From NCBI GenBank assembly GCA_014859445.1, contig JACUUC010000011.1, positions 22,254 to 86,253 of the forward strand: DNA of 64,000 bases, read 5' to 3'. This stretch comes from Bacterioplanes sp. Lineage in GTDB: Bacteria > Pseudomonadota > Gammaproteobacteria > Pseudomonadales > Oceanobacteraceae. The notes beneath the pieces were generated by a model. The model saw only the letters and a list, made by a program, of their open reading frames with translations. It did not search any database and was not told the origin of the DNA. Below, piece after piece: positions 9,332-17,491 of this stretch. Made by a program: the position numbers and the translations under genes. Numbering within the stretch: position 1 is the stretch's first letter; each line of letters begins with the position of its first letter.

Positions 9332-9880
9332 ATGCATGAACGACGCCGCTTTTTCCGTTTAGATGACGAAGTTGTTTTGGACTTCCAGTTGCTACTCGAC
9401 GACACCGTGTGTGTTGAGCAACAGCACAAACAACTCAACGAATTCCAAGCTCTCGAGCAAGAAATTGGCGCGTTGATTCATCAGCTGCGTTCACAAAATC
9501 CCACCATTGGCCGATTGGCCGAAGTGTTCAATCAAAAACTGAACTTAATTGCAGGCGAACAGTTCCGCGAACAGCACAATGCCGACAACAATGGCGCCGA
9601 ACGAGTGGAAGTGAACCTCAGCGCGTGTGGCATTGCCTTTGCCAGTCGGGAAGCGCTACCCAAACACGCCAAGATGCTACTCAATATTCAATTGAAACCG
9701 TCCAATACCCAACTGGTATTGATTGGTCGCATTGTCGGCGTTGATACCACCGACGGAGAGAAACCGTATTTGATTCGTACTGAATTTGAAAATCTAAGCG
9801 AAACGCAACAAGAGCTACTGATACAACACTTGTTCTTATTGCAGAGCCGTCATTTAAAACAGCGCCAAGAAACACCGTAA
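9332..9880 (+). CDS. PilZ-domain protein linked to the stator genes
   Basis: The 182-residue protein carries both cyclic-di-GMP-binding signatures of PilZ: the arginine motif near the N terminus (RRRFFRL, residues 4-10) and NLSACG (about residues 94-99). In most PilZ domains these lie 20-35 residues apart. Here about 85 residues separate them, and most of that stretch (about 30-85) looks helical, so it is a helical insertion or dimerisation element. The remaining strands (LIGRIVGVD, YLIRTEFENL) fit the PilZ barrel. It starts 23 bases after pomB on the same strand, so it is likely co-transcribed. I infer a role in stator or motility control. Confidence 0.8.
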   Translation: MHERRRFFRLDDEVVLDFQLLLDDTVCVEQQHKQLNEFQALEQEIGALIHQLRSQNPTIGRLAEVFNQKLNLIAGEQFREQHNADNNGAERVEVNLSACGIAFASREALPKHAKMLLNIQLKPSNTQLVLIGRIVGVDTTDGEKPYLIRTEFENLSETQQELLIQHLFLLQSRHLKQRQETP

Positions 9881-9900
9881 ATTACCCTTATTTGTTCCAT

Positions 9901-9909
9901 TTATCCACA
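9901..9909 (+). promoter_or_regulatory. perfect DnaA box
   Basis: TTATCCACA matches the consensus DnaA box. It is in the 45-base gap before rsmE. A single box may be chance; two more lie near 55.4-55.6 kb. Confidence 0.35.
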
Positions 9910-9925
9910 GCAGCCCGAGCCAACC

Positions 9926-10654
9926 ATGTCTTCTGCCCCACGCATTTATACCCATGTCGACCTCAGCAATGAGCGTGTATTCGATTTAGACGACAATGCC
10001 TTCGGGCATGCAATTCGAGCGTTGCGGCTGCAACAGGGAGACCACGTTCGGGTATTTAATGGCGATGGACACGAGTACCTTGCACAATTGATTGAGGTCG
10101 GTAAAAAACAGGCTCAAGCCAAAGTCGTGCATAGCTTACAACAAGACCCAACGGCACCCTTGACCATCCGACTGGGCCAAGTCATGTCCAAAGGCGATCG
10201 AATGGATTTCACCATCCAAAAAGCAACAGAACTGGGGATCAACCAGATCACACCGCTCTGGAGCGAACGCTGTGACGTTCGCTTAAAAGGTGAACGTCTC
10301 GATAAAAAGTGTGATCACTGGCAGCGAGTTGCCATTTCGGCGTGCGAACAAAGTGGCCGTAATGTCGTACCTCAAATCGAGACACCCTGTTCGGCACTGG
10401 AATGGGCGCAACACAGTCAAGCCGACTTACGCTTGCTGCTACATCCACATCAACAGCAGCCGCTTCACCAACAACAAACCCCACGAACCATCGACTTACT
10501 GGTTGGACCCGAAGGCGGATTTAGTGAATCCGAAGTAGCGCAATTGCTGGCACAGCAGTTTACAGGCTTGCGCTTAGGGCCACGAATTTTACGGACAGAA
10601 ACCGCCGCTCTCGCGGCGCTCAGTGTGTTGCAATATCTGTGGGGTGATTTTTAA
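9926..10654 (+). CDS. rsmE: 16S rRNA (uracil-1498-N3)-methyltransferase
   Basis: It methylates U1498 of 16S rRNA in the assembled small subunit, using S-adenosylmethionine. The 242-residue length equals E. coli RsmE (243). The SPOUT knot motifs are clear: LLVGPEGGFSESE and LGPRILRTETAALAAL. The N-terminal PUA-like part contains HAIRALRLQQGD. It overlaps the convergent small gene on the other strand by four bases at the 3' end. Confidence 0.95.
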   Translation: MSSAPRIYTHVDLSNERVFDLDDNAFGHAIRALRLQQGDHVRVFNGDGHEYLAQLIEVGKKQAQAKVVHSLQQDPTAPLTIRLGQVMSKGDRMDFTIQKATELGINQITPLWSERCDVRLKGERLDKKCDHWQRVAISACEQSGRNVVPQIETPCSALEWAQHSQADLRLLLHPHQQQPLHQQQTPRTIDLLVGPEGGFSESEVAQLLAQQFTGLRLGPRILRTETAALAALSVLQYLWGDF

Positions 10655-10899
10655 TCCGTTGTTACCGCAGGGCGTAAAATCTGCAATACGTGCTGCACAT
10701 GCTCAGCGGCTTCATGACCTAGCGAGGTCAGATAGCCACCATCAGGCTGATCAATCAACTCTTTTGCAAACAAGCGCTGAGCCGCCTCGACCAATTCAGG
10801 CGCGGCATCCGAGTGCACTTTGATCCCTTTTTGCATACTGTGTAAATCAAAATGCGCCAGTAAATTCATTTCGTGCAACACATCCAGAGGAATGGCCAT
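10651..10899 (-). CDS. TIGR02647-family small protein
   Basis: The 82-residue protein matches a conserved family of short proteins in Pseudomonas and Vibrio named TIGR02647, sometimes labelled DNA-binding. Recognisable parts are KVHSDAAPELVEAAQRL, DQPDGGYLTSLG and AAEHVQHVLQIL. The predicted structure is helical with a winged-helix look. AAGGAT lies nine bases before the ATG. The molecular role of the family is not established, so DNA binding is only a label. It ends four bases inside rsmE on the opposite strand. Confidence 0.75.
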   Translation of the reverse strand: MAIPLDVLHEMNLLAHFDLHSMQKGIKVHSDAAPELVEAAQRLFAKELIDQPDGGYLTSLGHEAAEHVQHVLQILRPAVTTD

Positions 10900-10985
10900 T
10901 CGCTACATCCTTACATTAATGAAGTCTCATCAGCATAGGCGGTTTCTTGCTAGTATGCGAATGACGCACATCAGTTATCCATCGT

Positions 10986-11648
10986 TTAGTCCGTATCGTG
11001 GCTGACAAGACGAACACCACGCCAATCCCAATACGAAGACAAGAAATACAGCCCAACAAATAGCGTTCCCCACCATTCAATAATGCGAGCTTTATGACTC
11101 ATATTGACCGTTACCGCGGCACCCTCCACCAACACAGACATCACCAACAGCCCAATTAATAGGAACGATTTGAAACGATACGAAGGCACGGACCACCCCG
11201 ATTTCTGCGCACGGTAAATCAACACATAACTGATGATGATGGCGATAATCGTTCCCTGAAAGTACACATTGGCCCCCTGAACATGCAACCGCCAAGGACT
11301 GTCTGACTTTTCAGGTAGTAAAACCGCGGTACCGACGATCAACCCGATCGCACCCAAAATCCCCAACCCCGTCATCACATTCAACGCCATACGATGACTG
11401 TGCGGCAATAGCCAACTGCGCATTACCCACCACCAGACCATCATAAACGCACTTGCTGTGATCATGCCGCCACGGAAAATAAATCCAGCGTCGCCTTTCA
11501 TCCCCGTGTGAGTGATATCGGTACAACCCGTCAGAAAAGGGTTACACAGTACGGCGGTTTCTTGTGCGGTTCCTACCGCATACGTCACCGCAATCGTGCC
11601 CATCGACAAGACAAAGGTGAGTAGTGCTATCAATTGACCAAACGACAT
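10986..11648 (-). CDS. multi-pass membrane protein of unknown function
   Basis: From the ATG at 11648 the protein has 220 residues and about six hydrophobic segments. The first two are separated by a loop with a cysteine-containing pattern (LCNPFLTGCTDITHTG) followed by FIFRGGMI. The layout faintly recalls Frag1/DRAM/Sfk1-type membrane proteins, but I do not recognise it with certainty. An in-frame upstream extension would begin inside metY and is not hydrophobic, so I reject the longer start. It is 61 bases downstream of metY on the same strand. No function is proposed. Confidence 0.7.
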   Translation of the reverse strand: MSFGQLIALLTFVLSMGTIAVTYAVGTAQETAVLCNPFLTGCTDITHTGMKGDAGFIFRGGMITASAFMMVWWWVMRSWLLPHSHRMALNVMTGLGILGAIGLIVGTAVLLPEKSDSPWRLHVQGANVYFQGTIIAIIISYVLIYRAQKSGWSVPSYRFKSFLLIGLLVMSVLVEGAAVTVNMSHKARIIEWWGTLFVGLYFLSSYWDWRGVRLVSHDTD

Positions 11649-11709
11649 CCTAGAGTATTCCCATAATAACGAACTAACCGGCAGCGAGAACTGCCGGTTC
11701 GATGAGTGC

Positions 11710-12981
11710 TTATTGAGCCGCCGCCAAGGCCTGTTCAACATCGGCAATGATGTCATCCACGTGCTCGATACCGATCGACAAACGCACCAAGTCACTGCTC
11801 ACACCGGCCGAACGCAGCTCTTCTTCGTTCAACTGGCGATGCGTGGTGGTCGCAGGGTGACAGGCCAAGCTTTTGGCATCACCGATATTCACCAAACGCT
11901 TAACCATTTGCAGTGCATCAATAAAGCGTGCGCCGTTTGCCGCGCCGCCTTTAATGCCAAAGCTCAAAATAGCAGACGGCTTGCCACCGACAATGCGCTG
12001 CGCCACGTCATAGAATGGGCTCTCTTTCAAACCGGCATAATTGACCCAAGCCACCTGAGGATGAGCAGACAAGTATTCAGCCACTTTTTGCGCGTTTTCG
12101 ACATGGCGATCCATGCGCAACGCCAGTGTTTCCAGTCCTTGCAAAATCATAAAGGCATTGAATGGTGACAACGCCGCACCCATGTTGCGCAATGGAACAA
12201 CGCGCGCACGTCCGATAAAGGCCGCTTCTCCTAGGGCTTCGGCATAGACCACACCATGATACGACGGATCCGGTTGGTTAAAACGCGGGAAGCGTGGGTT
12301 GTCTTTCCAAGGAAACTTCCCAGAATCCACAATAATGCCGCCCACTGTAGTACCGTGACCACCAATGTATTTGGTCAACGAGTGCACCACAATGTCCGCA
12401 CCGTGCTCAAACGGGCGACACAGATACGGGGTTGCAACGGTGTTATCAACAATCACCGGAATACCGTGTTTATGGGCCATATCCGCCAACGCCTTGATAT
12501 CGACCACATTACCAGCTGGATTACCGATCGACTCGCAGAATAACGCCTTGGTGTTGTCGTCGATTAACGCTTCTAACGCCGCCACATCGTGAGCAGGCGC
12601 CATACGAACTTCCAATCCTTGCTGCGGGAAGGTATGAGCAAATAAGTTGTAAGTGCCGCCGTACAATTCGCTGGTGCTGATGATGTTATCACCTGCCGCA
12701 GCCACCGTTTGAATGGCCGCGGTAATGGCCGCCATCCCCGATGCCATGCACAACGCCGCAATACCGCCTTCTAAGACGGCCATGCGTTGCTCTAACACAT
12801 CGTTGGTCGGATTCATAATGCGCGTGTAAATATTGCCAGGCTCTTTCAAATCGAACAAATCCGCGCCATGTTGCGTATCGCGAAAGCTGTACGAGGTGGT
12901 TTGATAAATAGGCACCGCCACAGCACGCGTGGTCGGATCGTCATTAAAACCGGCATGAATCGCTTGCGTTTCAATCTTCAT
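11710..12981 (-). CDS. metY: O-acetylhomoserine sulfhydrylase (PLP enzyme)
   Basis: It uses sulfide and O-acetyl-L-homoserine to make homocysteine, the direct sulfhydrylation route to methionine. The 423-residue protein belongs to the Cys/Met metabolism PLP family. It carries the cofactor lysine in [15 protein letters not shown], the phosphate-binding region SGMAAITAA and the C-terminal [14 protein letters not shown]. The length and the insertion around [14 protein letters not shown] favour MetY over MetB or MetC. The ATG at 12981 has AAGGAAG five bases upstream; the ATG eight codons earlier lacks one. It is divergent from radA. Confidence 0.92.
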   Translation of the reverse strand: MKIETQAIHAGFNDDPTTRAVAVPIYQTTSYSFRDTQHGADLFDLKEPGNIYTRIMNPTNDVLEQRMAVLEGGIAALCMASGMAAITAAIQTVAAAGDNIISTSELYGGTYNLFAHTFPQQGLEVRMAPAHDVAALEALIDDNTKALFCESIGNPAGNVVDIKALADMAHKHGIPVIVDNTVATPYLCRPFEHGADIVVHSLTKYIGGHGTTVGGIIVDSGKFPWKDNPRFPRFNQPDPSYHGVVYAEALGEAAFIGRARVVPLRNMGAALSPFNAFMILQGLETLALRMDRHVENAQKVAEYLSAHPQVAWVNYAGLKESPFYDVAQRIVGGKPSAILSFGIKGGAANGARFIDALQMVKRLVNIGDAKSLACHPATTTHRQLNEEELRSAGVSSDLVRLSIGIEHVDDIIADVEQALAAAQ

Positions 12982-13085
12982 TATTGCTTCCTTAGTCACT
13001 GGCAAAAAGTGGTCACATTGTGGCGGCTTAATGATGGTAAAATCAATGCCAATACATCACTTTCTTCCGCTAAGAGACAATGATC

Positions 13086-14447
13086 ATGGCTAAGCGTAAA
13101 GTCGCCTATGTGTGCAATGAGTGCGGCAGTGAACACCATAAATGGCAAGGTCAATGTACCGACTGTGGTGCCTGGAATAGTTTGCAAGAATTTGTCGTCA
13201 ACACAACGCGACCTGCCGCTCAGCATTCCGGCTATGCCGGCAGTGCCGGACAAGGCCAGATTCTTCGTTTAGACCAAGTTGATCTCGACGACGTGCCTCG
13301 CTTTAGCAGCGGCATGGATGAATTTGATCGCGTCCTCGGTGGTGGTTTAGTGCCCGGCTCGGCCATCTTAATTGGTGGCCACCCCGGTGCGGGTAAATCA
13401 ACCCTGTTACTGCAAACCCTTTGCGCTCTGGCCGAACGCATGCCTGCCCTGTACGTCACGGGCGAAGAAAGTTTGCAGCAGGTTGCCCGGCGCGCACAAC
13501 GACTGCAATTGCCCATGGGCAAACTGAACATGCTCAGTGAAACCAATGTGGAACAATTGCTGCGCACGCTCCAGCAACAACAGCCGAAAGTGGTGGTCAT
13601 TGACTCCATTCAGGTGATGCATCTTGATGGCATTGAATCGGCACCGGGCAGTGTCTCGCAAGTACGTGAAAGTGCCGCCTACCTAACGCGTTTTGCCAAA
13701 CAAACCAATACCGTCTTATTACTGGTAGGCCACGTCACCAAAGACGGCACCTTGGCCGGCCCCAAAGTACTCGAACACATGATCGACTGCTCGATCATGC
13801 TGGAAGGCTCTAATGACAGCCGCTTTCGCACCTTACGAGGGATTAAAAATCGATTTGGCGCCATCAACGAATTGGGCGTATTCGCCATGCTGGAGAGTGG
13901 ACTGAAAGAAGTCAAAAACCCCAGCTCAATTTTTCTCAGTCGCAGCAGCGAACCGGCACCCGGCAGTGTGGTGATGGCGATCTGGGAAGGCACACGCCCC
14001 ATTTTGATTGAAATTCAAGCCTTGGTAGACGACAGCCACTTTGGTAACCCGAAACGCATTGCCGTGGGTTTGGATCAAAACCGCTTGAATTTGTTATTGG
14101 CGGCCATGCACCGCCATGCCGGCATTCACCTCGGCGATCAGGATGTGTACATCAACGTGGTGGGCGGCGTGAAAGTGACCGAAACCAGCGCCGATTTGGC
14201 CTTGCTGATGGCGGCTCTATCAAGTTTTCGCAATCAACCACTGCCACTGGGCTTAATCGCCTTCGGAGAAGTGGGTTTATCGGGTGAAATACGTCCCGTA
14301 CCCTCAGGCCAAGAGCGCATCAAAGAGGCCGCAAAACACGGCTTTACTCGGGCCATTGTGCCGAAAGCCAATGTCCCGCGTCAGCCCATCACGGGCATGG
14401 AAGTCATTGGCGTAGAAACCTTGCAACAGGCACTATCACACCTGTAA
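13086..14447 (+). CDS. radA: DNA repair protein RadA
   Basis: RadA is a RecA-like helicase that extends recombination intermediates by branch migration. The 453-residue protein has the N-terminal four-cysteine zinc finger (CNECG and CTDCG), a Walker A motif (GGHPGAGKST), the family-specific KNRFG motif and a C-terminal Lon-protease-like domain (VNVVGGVKVTE, GEVGLSGEIR). I chose the ATG at 13086 (MAKRK), which has AAGAG nine bases upstream. An in-frame ATG two codons earlier at 13080 is too close to that site. It stands alone between metY and the convergent mnh operon. Confidence 0.96.
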   Translation: MAKRKVAYVCNECGSEHHKWQGQCTDCGAWNSLQEFVVNTTRPAAQHSGYAGSAGQGQILRLDQVDLDDVPRFSSGMDEFDRVLGGGLVPGSAILIGGHPGAGKSTLLLQTLCALAERMPALYVTGEESLQQVARRAQRLQLPMGKLNMLSETNVEQLLRTLQQQQPKVVVIDSIQVMHLDGIESAPGSVSQVRESAAYLTRFAKQTNTVLLLVGHVTKDGTLAGPKVLEHMIDCSIMLEGSNDSRFRTLRGIKNRFGAINELGVFAMLESGLKEVKNPSSIFLSRSSEPAPGSVVMAIWEGTRPILIEIQALVDDSHFGNPKRIAVGLDQNRLNLLLAAMHRHAGIHLGDQDVYINVVGGVKVTETSADLALLMAALSSFRNQPLPLGLIAFGEVGLSGEIRPVPSGQERIKEAAKHGFTRAIVPKANVPRQPITGMEVIGVETLQQALSHL

Positions 14448-14466
14448 ACCTTCGTCTGATATTGAC

Positions 14467-14856
14467 TTAAGACGGCCGTTTCTCTTGGTCACAATGATGG
14501 ATAGGCGCATGACGCTCGCGCGCGTCTTGCAGCAATTTGGGATTGTAACTGCCAGGGCGCATTGGCACACGACGATGCAATGCCGCTTTCGCAATCATGT
14601 ACGCCGACACAGGAGCCGTAATAAACAGGAACAAAACAATCGCAAACTCCTGCACACCCACGCCTTCACCACGCAACGCATGCATATCCATCGACGCCAA
14701 CAAAATGCAACCAATCCCTAACGTGGTGGCTTTTGTCGGCGCGTGCAAACGGGTATAGAAGTCAGGCAATTTAACCATGCCAACCGCCCCAACCAAGACA
14801 AAAAAACCACCGATAACCAGTAGGATACTGGCCAACCATTCCCAAAAAACCACCAT
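14467..14856 (-). CDS. mnhG: Mrp antiporter subunit G
   Basis: This is the last gene of the Mrp (Mnh/Pha) multisubunit cation/proton antiporter. The 129-residue protein has three membrane segments and the family motif VKLPDFYTRLHAPTKATTLG. A hydrophilic tail of about 35 residues follows the last helix. It begins eight bases after mnhF. Mrp subunits work only as a complete complex, so its role is structural within that assembly. Its stop is 19 bases from the convergent radA stop. Confidence 0.92.
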   Translation of the reverse strand: MVVFWEWLASILLVIGGFFVLVGAVGMVKLPDFYTRLHAPTKATTLGIGCILLASMDMHALRGEGVGVQEFAIVLFLFITAPVSAYMIAKAALHRRVPMRPGSYNPKLLQDARERHAPIHHCDQEKRPS

Positions 14857-14864
14857 GTCATCAC

Positions 14865-15134
14865 CTATTCAATAATATCGCCACGAATCAAATACTTCGC
14901 CAAAGCGGCCGTGCTGACAAAACCCAGCATGGCAATCAGCAACGCAGCTTCGTAATACAAATCGGTTTGGAAATACAGCCCCAGCAACACAATCAACGCA
15001 ATGCTATTAATGTACATGGTGTCCAACGCCAAAATACGATCCGCCGTGGAGGGTCCGATCATTAAACGCCATGCGTTCAACACCAACGCGACCGCAACCA
15101 TCAGCGATACCAATAATAAAACCGACTCTAACAT
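14865..15134 (-). CDS. mnhF: Mrp antiporter subunit F
   Basis: An 89-residue protein with three membrane segments and the MnhF signature (RLMIGPSTADRILALDTMYIN). Its start overlaps the end of mnhE by seven bases. It matches the usual MrpF length of 85-95 residues. It is a small integral-membrane part of the antiporter; no independent activity is known for the family. Confidence 0.92.
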   Translation of the reverse strand: MLESVLLLVSLMVAVALVLNAWRLMIGPSTADRILALDTMYINSIALIVLLGLYFQTDLYYEAALLIAMLGFVSTAALAKYLIRGDIIE

Positions 15135-15616
15135 GCAAAGATCTCCTGCAAAGGACGCTCATAACGTTGCTGAATGTGCGCGATCAGCGCGTCTTCACTG
15201 TCGACATGCAGCGCGTGAATGTAGAGCCATTGTCGATCCAATGAAAAGTCCACGCTGACTGTACCCGGCGTTAACGAAATGGTGCTCGCCAAGATTGCCA
15301 ACGGCAGCTCCTCTTGCAGCGTCAAAGGCAACACCACCATACCTGGACGTAAGCGTGAGTTGGGCATCAGCACACGATAAGCCACCTCAAAATTCGACAC
15401 GACGATATCCCACAACACCATCAGTGCGTATTGCAGCGCTTTCAATGGACGCTTCACTCGCACATGCGGATCACTTAACGGATGCGCAAGCCATGGAATC
15501 AGTAATGCCAAAAAAGCACCTAACACCAGATGACCCGCCGAAAAATCATTCAAGATAAGCCACAACATCCATAACAATACAGAGTGCAGTGGCATGGGCA
15601 GCAAGCGTTTAATCAT
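15128..15616 (-). CDS. mnhE: Mrp antiporter subunit E
   Basis: The 162-residue protein has two or three N-terminal membrane segments and a cytoplasmic C-terminal half. The family motifs are LAILASTISLTPGTVSVD and LYIHALHVDSED. The start overlaps the end of mnhD by eight bases, in line with translational coupling across the operon. Its length is typical for MrpE. Confidence 0.92.
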   Translation of the reverse strand: MIKRLLPMPLHSVLLWMLWLILNDFSAGHLVLGAFLALLIPWLAHPLSDPHVRVKRPLKALQYALMVLWDIVVSNFEVAYRVLMPNSRLRPGMVVLPLTLQEELPLAILASTISLTPGTVSVDFSLDRQWLYIHALHVDSEDALIAHIQQRYERPLQEIFAC

Positions 15617-17126
15617 GAGGGAGCCCCTGCTCTGACATAATTTGGAGTAGATTCAAACCACGATACAAATCTTCCGCGGCCGCTAAACAATACGCCATGA
15701 TCGGGCCCGCGAAGATCACCAACAGCGGCAAACACAATAACAGCAAGGTAACAGACAATACCTGCAATGGATGTGCCTTTAATGAACTAGGACGATCGCC
15801 TTTACTGCGCCAGAACAATGTACTGCCGGCTCGACTCAACATCACCAACGCCGCCAAACTGGCTAACAGCAAAGGAGGCCAAATCCAATGCGCCATATTG
15901 CCCTGTAACGCCGCTTGTAACATGGCGGTCTTACCAATAAAACCCGACAACGGTGGCATGCCAATCATGGCCAGAGCGATCACAAAAAACAAACCGCTTA
16001 ACAATACCGGTTGCGCCACCGGACGAGATGGCACAAAACGATCTTCGGCTTTACCGCGTTGCTCTACCACCATCCCTGCCAATAAAAAGAGTGCCGCAGA
16101 AGCCAACGTACTGTGAAGGACATAATACAAACCAGCGGCCGTCGCCAGTGGCGTGTTGAGTGCCACCATCAGCAACAAACCGCCCACCGAGACCAACACC
16201 AGATTCGCGCTCAGCATCCGCAATGTCTGACTGGCCAAGGTCGCCACAATGCCGACTACCAAGGTCAACCAAGCCAAAGGCCATAACCAATCATGAGCAA
16301 CCAGGGCCAAATCACCCGCGTGCTCACCAAAAATGGCACCATGAACCCGCCACAAACTGTACAACCCCACTTTTGTCATGATGGCAAACAATGCGGCGAT
16401 GGGTGCCGGTGCCGCAGCATAAGCGCGAGGCAACCAAAAATGCAGTGGCAGCATAGCGGACTTCAAACCAAACACGACCAACAACAGCAAGGCACCGGAT
16501 TTCGCCAGTACCACGTCATCGGCCGAAATAAAGGCGGCCTTGGTTTGCATGTCCGCCATATTCAGCGTGCCAAACGTACCGTAAATCATACCGAGGGCGA
16601 ACAAAAACAATGCCGAACCGACAAGGTTCAAACTCACGTAATGCAAATTCGCTAACGTTTTCGCCTTACCGCCGCCGTGAATCAGCAAGGCATACGATGC
16701 GATCAACAACACCTCAAAAAAGACAAACAGGTTGAAGATATCACCCGTCAAAAAAGCACCTTGAATACCCAGTACTTGGAACATCACCAAAGACTGAAAA
16801 AATCGACCTTTTTTGTCTTCTCCCGCACTGCCGTAAAGCAACACACAAAACAGCAGCACGGACGTCAACAACACCAGCAATACCGCCATTCGATCAGCCA
16901 CCAACATAATACCGAAGGGTGGCTGCCATCCGCCTAACGCATAAACCAAAGCACCCGATTGGTCAACCGTCCAAAGTAAGTAAGCGCTCACGACGACCAT
17001 CATGGCGCTGCTAACAATCGCGAACCAACGACTGCGTTGGTCGTGCTGATTGAACGGCGGCAACAACAATAAAATGCCACTCAGCAAAGGAATCAGCAGC
17101 GGTAAAATTGGTAAATGCAGCATCAT
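15609..17126 (-). CDS. mnhD: Mrp antiporter subunit D (NuoM/N-like)
   Basis: The 505-residue integral-membrane protein belongs to the proton-conducting family shared with complex I subunits NuoL, NuoM and NuoN. It has about 14 predicted helices. Key regions are GDIFNLFVFFEV with its conserved glutamate, the lysine-bearing helix near KSAMLPLHFWLPRAYAAAP, and the PPLSGFIGK segment. It is thought to form one of the ion half-channels of the antiporter. It overlaps mnhC by four bases (ATGA). Confidence 0.95.
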   Translation of the reverse strand: MMLHLPILPLLIPLLSGILLLLPPFNQHDQRSRWFAIVSSAMMVVVSAYLLWTVDQSGALVYALGGWQPPFGIMLVADRMAVLLVLLTSVLLFCVLLYGSAGEDKKGRFFQSLVMFQVLGIQGAFLTGDIFNLFVFFEVLLIASYALLIHGGGKAKTLANLHYVSLNLVGSALFLFALGMIYGTFGTLNMADMQTKAAFISADDVVLAKSGALLLLVVFGLKSAMLPLHFWLPRAYAAAPAPIAALFAIMTKVGLYSLWRVHGAIFGEHAGDLALVAHDWLWPLAWLTLVVGIVATLASQTLRMLSANLVLVSVGGLLLMVALNTPLATAAGLYYVLHSTLASAALFLLAGMVVEQRGKAEDRFVPSRPVAQPVLLSGLFFVIALAMIGMPPLSGFIGKTAMLQAALQGNMAHWIWPPLLLASLAALVMLSRAGSTLFWRSKGDRPSSLKAHPLQVLSVTLLLLCLPLLVIFAGPIMAYCLAAAEDLYRGLNLLQIMSEQGLPHD

Positions 17127-17491
17127 ACCTGACGCTCCTTACGGGCCTTATTACCGTGTTTTCGTAACGTCGAAGAACGGCCATCCACTTGATCACTACC
17201 CAAATCGGCACGCGCACGCATGGCTAAAATCAGTACGAAGGCCGTCATCGCAAAACCAATCACGATGGCCGTTAGAACCAAAGCCTGTGGCAATGGGTCA
17301 GCATAAACCTCGCTAGCACCAACAATACTGGCACCGTTTACGGTTAAACGACCACTGGCGAACAAAAACAAATTCACCGCATACGACAACAGAGTAATAC
17401 CGAGTACAACCGGAAATGTTTGCGCACGCAACAGCAAAAAAACACCCGCTGTGGTTAAAAACCCAACGCAAATTGAATACATCAATTCCAT
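17123..17491 (-). CDS. mnhC: Mrp antiporter subunit C (NuoK-like)
   Basis: The 122-residue protein has three membrane helices and resembles complex I NuoK. The family pattern is VVLGITLLSYAVNLFLFASG, with DPLPQALVLTAIVIGFA in the third helix. A basic tail follows (about residues 100-122). It overlaps the fused mnhAB stop by one base (TAATG). Length is normal for MrpC. Confidence 0.93.
   Translation of the reverse strand: MELMYSICVGFLTTAGVFLLLRAQTFPVVLGITLLSYAVNLFLFASGRLTVNGASIVGASEVYADPLPQALVLTAIVIGFAMTAFVLILAMRARADLGSDQVDGRSSTLRKHGNKARKERQV

Noticed and set aside
11649..11795. 49-residue N-terminal extension of the membrane protein
   Set aside because: It overlaps metY, has no hydrophobic or conserved features, and would only be an out-of-frame read of metY codons.
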